From: Nymphaea colorata
Taxonomy: Eukaryota > Streptophyta > Magnoliopsida > Nymphaeales > Nymphaeaceae
Reading direction: 5' to 3'
DNA: 64,000 nucleotides
Assembly: GCF_008831285.2 (NCBI RefSeq)
Contig: NC_045148.1
Coordinates: 20,019,002 to 20,083,001, forward strand
The translations under genes were made by a program, and so were the position numbers. Positions within the stretch are counted from its first letter, which is position 1. The number at the start of each line of letters is the position of its first letter. The notes beneath the pieces were generated by a model. It made no database searches. It was not told where the DNA came from and saw only the letters and a list, made by a program, of their open reading frames with translations. Below are positions 59,313 to 64,000 of the stretch, piece after piece.

Positions 59313-61531
59313 ATTATGTGACAGGTGAAATTCTGCTGGATCTGTGTTAATGAAGATACTAAATAAACTTGTGGAGCAAGCTTCAGTGCTTCTAAGTACT
59401 GAAACCACTGTGATATATCAAGCAGTTGATGATGGTGTGTAGAAAAAGTGTAACTTGTGCACGTCTCTAATAAAAGGATCCATTATATATATACATATAT
59501 ATATATCCCGGTTGTGATCCCTATGTTTACTGCCAAGAAAAATTTGGCTTTTTGAGTGTATGGCTTTTTAAGTGTAGGCCTGATACGTGCAGGCTTTATT
59601 TATCAGGTGCAGCAGTTAATAATGAAAAATCTAAAAATGTTACGATCGTATAGATTGTTTAATGTTTACTTGAGAGAAACCTTTTTTAGTGTAGAACCTT
59701 CAAAAGTCATGCCCTTATGCTTACAAGGTTCTTTTGTGTTTGAGGGTTTGGGTGTACAGTACACCTTTCGATTTAAATGTTGTGTTTGCTATTGTTTACA
59801 ACCGATAAGAAAGAACGCACTATAACATGACAACAGTCGCAGAATTCGAACATCAAACCCTTTGAACGTGAATTGCCTTGCCACGTGATTGCACTTATAA
59901 ATTATTATTAGCGTTTGTTTTTGCTTGAAAAAACTGGAGCAAGATATGAACCCTAGCTAGTTGATCGCATGCTAATAATAATAATAGCCACTATCTTTCT
60001 ATTCAGCAACGAAAAAATCACGACAAAGTAGAAAAGGTTTTCTTTAGGATGAGAAAAATCAATTTCCTTCTTTCATAATATTAATTATGTAGTGAGAAAA
60101 CTAATTAAAACAATAATAAAAGATCGCTATGATTTTAAATAAATCCCCATCAAGATACCGACATACATGTAGAGCTAATTTTGGGCAATTCTTGTTCGAC
60201 GGCTGATTTCTAATTATCAAAATGGAGGAAAACATGATGTTTGACTTGACTGCTTGTTATGTAGGGGAGGAGATAAGGAAGGAAATCCAGAGCAGAACTA
60301 TAGTTTTAAAACTTTTAATAAGAACAGAAATAATTTTTAAATTTTTTTATATATGTTAAATTAAAATTTTTATAAAATTTTAGTTTGACCCTCACGTTTC
60401 ATTTGTCGAATTGCTTTGCGAGTGGATGCCTTTCCCGCACCAATCCTTATTGACTACCAACTCAATATGACGGTAGGTTGAGGTTTTAACCTAATGGTCG
60501 CAGGTTCAAGTCCTGCTATACTCAATTTGACCCTCACGCTGCGTTTTCGGGTACTGGCTTTAAGGAAGGCAAGAAGCCGCGTTGTGTTCCGAGATAAAAT
60601 GCAGCATTTATGTTTTATTGTGTCCTCTCTTTAGGCACTCGGTGTGCACCGTCTAGTTTAGCTTAATTTGTGTGAGTTCTTGCCAGAGACTATTTAAATG
60701 GATCTACATAAAAGTTCCATTTGATTAAAAAGGGGACAAATGGAAAAACCAACCAAAACTGATGAAGAATATACGATTTAAGAAGAAAAAAAACCCGATA
60801 TGTCGATCAAATTCTATAATGATTCAAAAATCTGAGACTTAGTGTAAAATAATGATTTTTTATTTCCAAATTTAAAATCTTTGGGATTAATGGATTCGTC
60901 CTACGTCGCATAAACCAATTAGTTAAACAGTTGTTGTGAGGAAGTGAAAGAATATCAAATGATTGAAAGAAAGGAAAAGCAGCCTTGAGCTATTAATTAG
61001 GAGGAAAGAGGATGGACGAGAAAAAGGGAAAATGTGATCAAAGGAGATACAAGTGGGACAATGAGAGAATCTTATATTAAAGATTTTGGAAAAACTTCAA
61101 ATGAAAGTCTGAAAAAAAAGGCATGGAATCATCTACGTGTGGAACCCTGGCAGTCGGTGAAAGTCTATTTTTATGGACGGCCAACATGAAGTGTCAGTGA
61201 AGATAGACTTTGACGGACGTTTTTCGAATTGCATCGACGAAGATCGTCCTTCACCGATGTGTTGGACTGCATGTATTGAGAGGTGCTACCGTGCTAAACA
61301 AAAACATTTATATTAAACATGCACGCAGAGTTTTGTACGTTTTAAGGAAAAAGAGGTGAATATTTTTATAGTTCATGTATTTTGCAGTTGAATATATTAA
61401 CTTATAACATATTTTGCGATGTACAGTCATTACAGCTGAGTTGTTCATTGCTAGCAGAACTAATAGCTCAAACTCAAAACTTAATAGTGTCATTGCAAGT
61501 TATTCGAATAATTACATTCTTACAGTAACAG
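59313..61531. other. intergenic region, no protein gene seen
   Basis: 2.2 kb of A+T-rich DNA including a (TA)n run near 59485-59507. No kinase remnants are seen after the CRRSP gene. A tRNA-like fragment lies at 60471-60523. Confidence 0.5.
60384..60538 (+). repeat. tRNA-like fragment between 13-bp direct repeats (possible SINE)
   Basis: GCAGGTTCAAGTCCTGC (60500-60516) folds as a perfect tRNA T-arm and contains a B-box. An anticodon-arm-like hairpin precedes it, but no matching acceptor strand exists, so it is not a functional tRNA. The 13-mer TTTGACCCTCACG occurs at 60384-60396 and 60526-60538, flanking 129 bp that include the tRNA-like part. This suits a SINE-like insertion with a target duplication, although the tRNA-like part lies at the end rather than at the head. 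Confidence 0.4.
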
Positions 61532-61824
61532 TAAGCCTGGGCATCGGGTCGGGCGTTTGGTCACTGCCGTTAATGGCTCGCATGTGGATCGGGTCGGCCC
61601 GCTACATGGCCCGATTATTAAGGGGCTGGGCAGGGCCGGGCCGGGCATCGGGCCTAATCGATTATTTTGGAGGCCCCAATTATTAACGGGTCGGGTCAGG
61701 TTGGGCCGGATCGGTTTAGTTTGTACCCCTTATGCTTGTTTGCCTTTTCATTTTTAGGTTTCATTTGAGCGACCCGGTCCTGAATTGGACTCAAATCCAA
61801 CCCATTAACACGAAAACGTCCTAA

Positions 61825-62561
61825 ACCACGCACAAATGACAGTGGAGAGACAAAGGGAGTGGTAGGGTCTGTTTGGTAGGAGGGAAAGAGAGGGAAAGGG
61901 AGGGATTGAGCAATCCATCCTTTGTTTGGTTGGCTAATTAGAAAGAGAGAAAGGAAGGGAAAGGGGCAAAGCGTGTTTGGTTGCAAAGGTAGGGAAATGA
62001 AAGAAAAGAGAGGTATTGTCTAGTGTAAGTTCTTTCACTCCCAAATCGAATGGATTGGAAAGGAAAGAAAAGAAAGGTAAGTGGAAGAGTTTTTTATTCC
62101 CACACTACCCTTTCTTTCCTTTCCATCATTTCTAAATCCATGTGCTATTTAGTCTTTTTTTCCATTCAATTCCTTTCTCTCCCCTTTCTATCCAAACAAA
62201 CTTTTTAATCAACTCTTTCCATTCCATTCATTTCCCTTCCTTTCTCTTCCCTTCCCTTTCCTTTCCCTCCCTTCCCATCTCTTCCTTTCCCTCCAACCAA
62301 ACAAAGCGGTAGAGAGGGGAAGAAAGCAAAGGGGGAAGAAAGCAGAGGGAGAAGAAGAAGAAGAAGAAATGGAAGATGTGATAACGGATTTTCCTCCACC
62401 TTCCTGTCTCTTCTTGGATGACCTCAAACCACGCACAAATCACAGTGGAAAGAGAAAGCGAGTGGTAGAGAAGGGAAGAAAGCAGAGGGAGAAGAAGAAG
62501 AAATGGAAGATGTGATAACAGATTTTCCTCCACCTTCCTGTCTCTTCTTGGATGACCTCAA
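61825..62561. repeat. tandem duplication, one unit interrupted by a MITE
   Basis: Unit 2 (62428-62561, 134 bp) begins ACCACGCACAAATCACAGTG and ends GGATGACCTCAA. Unit 1 has the same start (61825) and end (62427) but is split by the insertion 61866-62307. Unit 2 therefore shows the empty site. Confidence 0.8.
61866..62307. mobile_element. 442 bp MITE with GGTAG target duplication
   Basis: Terminal inverted repeats: GGTCTGTTTGGTAGGAGGGA at the left, and GCTTTGTTTGGTTGGAGGGA when the right end is read in reverse. GGTAG is present before (61861-61865) and after (62308-62312). The uninterrupted sister unit at about 62461 has GGTAG once. The interior is strongly purine/pyrimidine biased and has no coding potential. 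Confidence 0.75.
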
Positions 62562-62817
62562 CAACTTCTCCTCGCTTCCTCAACCTCTTCCTTCCCCCTT
62601 CCTCCTCCTCTCTAACCCTAACCCTAATGCTGAGCCTTCCTCGCCGTTGGAACCATTCTTGCTGATCATCGCTGTCTCTCGCCCGTCCAGGCATCCACCT
62701 TCCTCCTCCACCACCTCCGTGGAAGAACCCTCGTTCTCTCTGAATTTTCCAAGTTTCCAACACCGTGAACTCTCTCGACTCCTCCTCCCTGCAAAGGGAA
62801 AGACATTATTCAACCTA
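62503..62817 (+). pseudogene. gene fragment inside the hAT-like element
   Basis: The frame starts MEDVITDFPPPSCLFLDDLN, continues with a proline-rich stretch and SPLEPFLLIIAVSRPS, then passes into the GC-rich element end and loses sense. The composition is that of a genuine plant protein N-terminus. From memory it may resemble the start of proteasome-assembly-chaperone-1-like plant proteins, but I am not sure. A 20-codon copy of the same start (MEDVITDFPPPSCLFLDDLK) also occurs upstream at about 62369-62428 because of the tandem duplication. It is presumably captured by the element and non-functional. Confidence 0.45.
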
Positions 62818-62971
62818 ATGCTTAATGGCCCCAACGGGTCTCAATGGGCCCCAACTTATAACACGGACCCGGCCCGTTTTAATGTCGGGCCGGGTCGGGC
62901 ACAGCAAACAAAAGCCCGACAACGGCAAATCAATACCTGGACCCAGCGACCCGGCGCGGCGCCTAGGCCTA

Positions 62972-63254
62972 CTCAGCAGCTGTAGATATGAATTCATGAT
63001 CTCTATTAATATTATCATAGTGACTTTCACCAACGGTTTCTTGTCGTTGCTAAAAGACTTATTTTTTGTAGTGACTTTTTGCTGCTATGTATATATTAGC
63101 GCTAGTCCTTACATTCATGACCTTTATATGGATGCACAAATCCTAAGAGAAGCCACTGCCCTCCCCACCTTGCCCTGCCCCTCAGTTTTCAGGAAGCATG
63201 CGTTGGGACTTTTTACGGTTTAGAGGTAAAACATTGAAACATGACATTGATCAT
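62972..63254. other. intergenic, no gene seen
   Basis: A+T-rich spacer; nothing recognised. Confidence 0.5.
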
Positions 63255-63325
63255 TCCAAGACTCGAATCTGAGTCTTTAGAGGAGCTGAACCACTTTGGT
63301 GCCCAGTACGCTACCACTCTTCGAG
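63255..63325 (-). repeat. tRNA-derived SINE-like fragment
   Basis: On the minus strand, AAGAGTGGTAGCGTACTGGG resembles an A-box region, and about 35 bp further AGATTCGAGTCT resembles the B-box GGTTCGANTCC. The spacing fits an internal RNA polymerase III promoter. No tail or target duplication was identified. Confidence 0.4.
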
Positions 63326-64000
63326 GTGTAGGAGGGTTAATTTAACACTTGAGTCATAACATGAGAAATGATATGCTCTATAGGCATCACGACCGGACCC
63401 CCTCCTCGCCCGGCTCAGGCCAGTGATTAATAGATCCAAAACAATTCACTAGAAGTTTCGGTTTCAACACAAAAAGGCTAAAAAAGCAACGCAATCAATC
63501 CTTCGACAAGCCCTTTTATAAGTCCCTCAACATTCTTTCCAACAAGGATAAATTATGAAGCAGCCTTGTATATAGTAAAAATCTTCAACTTTTCATGAAT
63601 AAATATATGTGCCCCAGCGGTGGTGTTTGCATTGGCCCAGCATTTTTGGGTGCGAGCTGGAGCTAGCTGGCTATGAGGAACGTCGATATTGGCCAGGACG
63701 CTCAAGTTGGTTTTGGGACATTATTATCACCCATGTGGTCTGTGACTCAAGGCTGCCCAAACTCAAGAAGAGCATGACAAGTATGTCAATGAATCCTGTA
63801 GCAAGTTGACACGTCAATTCCTCTATTAATTTTTTGAACATGGCATAAATTGTATACTATTAAGGACATACAACAAGGCACTGACTTTGTGAAATTGGAT
63901 CAAACATTAAATTTCTTGGTATCTTAGAATCTACAGAAGTATAAACATCTGCAAATATAGTTATCTACAGACATATGACAATGGAAAAACAGACAAGTTT
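63326..64000. other. intergenic to the right edge, no gene seen
   Basis: No domain-bearing frame. The 66-codon frame at 63609-63809 has no recognisable features. Confidence 0.5.

Larger units (their letters stand above)
61532..62971. mobile_element. non-autonomous hAT-like element carrying foreign sequence
   Basis: The left end TAAGCCTGGGCATCGGGTCG pairs with the right end read in reverse, TAGGCCTAGGCGCCGCGCCG. The sub-terminal regions on both sides (61532-61735 and 62818-62971) are dense in GGGCC/CGGGCCGGG-type sequence. The 1.1 kb between is not of that type and includes a gene-like fragment, an internal duplication and a nested MITE. No transposase is present. The eight bases on each side (AGTAACAG and CTCAGCAG) agree at only four positions. 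Confidence 0.55.

Noticed and set aside
60471-60523. A functional tRNA gene
   Set aside because: Only the T-arm is sound. The acceptor stem has no partner and the anticodon-like loop has eight bases.
59313-61531. Lost kinase exons behind the secreted DUF26 gene
   Set aside because: I looked for HRDLK, DFG and APE type readings on the plus strand and saw none. A sensitive translated search could still find very decayed remains.

Overview
This is nuclear DNA of a flowering plant. The evidence is a tandem cluster of intron-containing cysteine-rich receptor-like kinase genes (CRKs, with DUF26/Gnk2 ectodomains), a single-exon PLS-class pentatricopeptide repeat gene, Ty3/gypsy and Ty1/copia retrotransposons with plant-type primer-binding sites, and small hAT-like elements. 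I cannot name the species or lineage from sequence alone.

Layout. At 1-632 an LTR retrotransposon that runs off the left edge has cut into the last exon of a CRK; only the final codons and stop remain in the window. The 3' flank of that CRK (633-1226, continuing at 14126-14266) is split by an old 12.9 kb chromovirus-type Ty3/gypsy element (1227-14125) with unusually long LTRs (3.9 and 3.6 kb). From 14267 to 17069 there are three small GC-rich or inverted-repeat elements. Five CRK genes follow on the plus strand: CRK-A 17653-21782, CRK-B 29024-33063, CRK-C 34481-38594, CRK-D 39850-45340 and CRK-E 48241-52530. Their exon-intron structures could be fully reconstructed with reading frame preserved at every junction. 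A decayed but well-delimited Ty1/copia element (22680-28018, target duplication AGAAG) sits between CRK-A and CRK-B. A PPR gene lies on the minus strand (54498-56435), then a secreted DUF26 protein without a kinase (58581-59312). The right end holds a nested element (61532-62971) that carries a gene-like fragment and a smaller element inside it.

How the genes relate. CRKs are plasma-membrane receptors: two extracellular DUF26 domains, one membrane helix and a cytoplasmic Ser/Thr kinase. A, B, C and E keep the standard catalytic motifs. A and E are close paralogues (both 655 aa, 6 exons, related promoter block and 3' flank), and the broken copy at the left edge belongs to the same subgroup. 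B, C and D have 7 exons. CRK-D is the exceptional gene: its first exon encodes four DUF26 domains instead of two, and its kinase has lost the normal glycine loop and the DFG aspartate, so it looks like a membrane-anchored pseudokinase receptor. The DUF26-only protein at 58.6 kb ends just where the ectodomain of a CRK would end. Together these give the cluster signalling receptors, a probable decoy or co-receptor, and a soluble ectodomain.

All statements on homology and degree of divergence are by eye; no alignments or searches were run.
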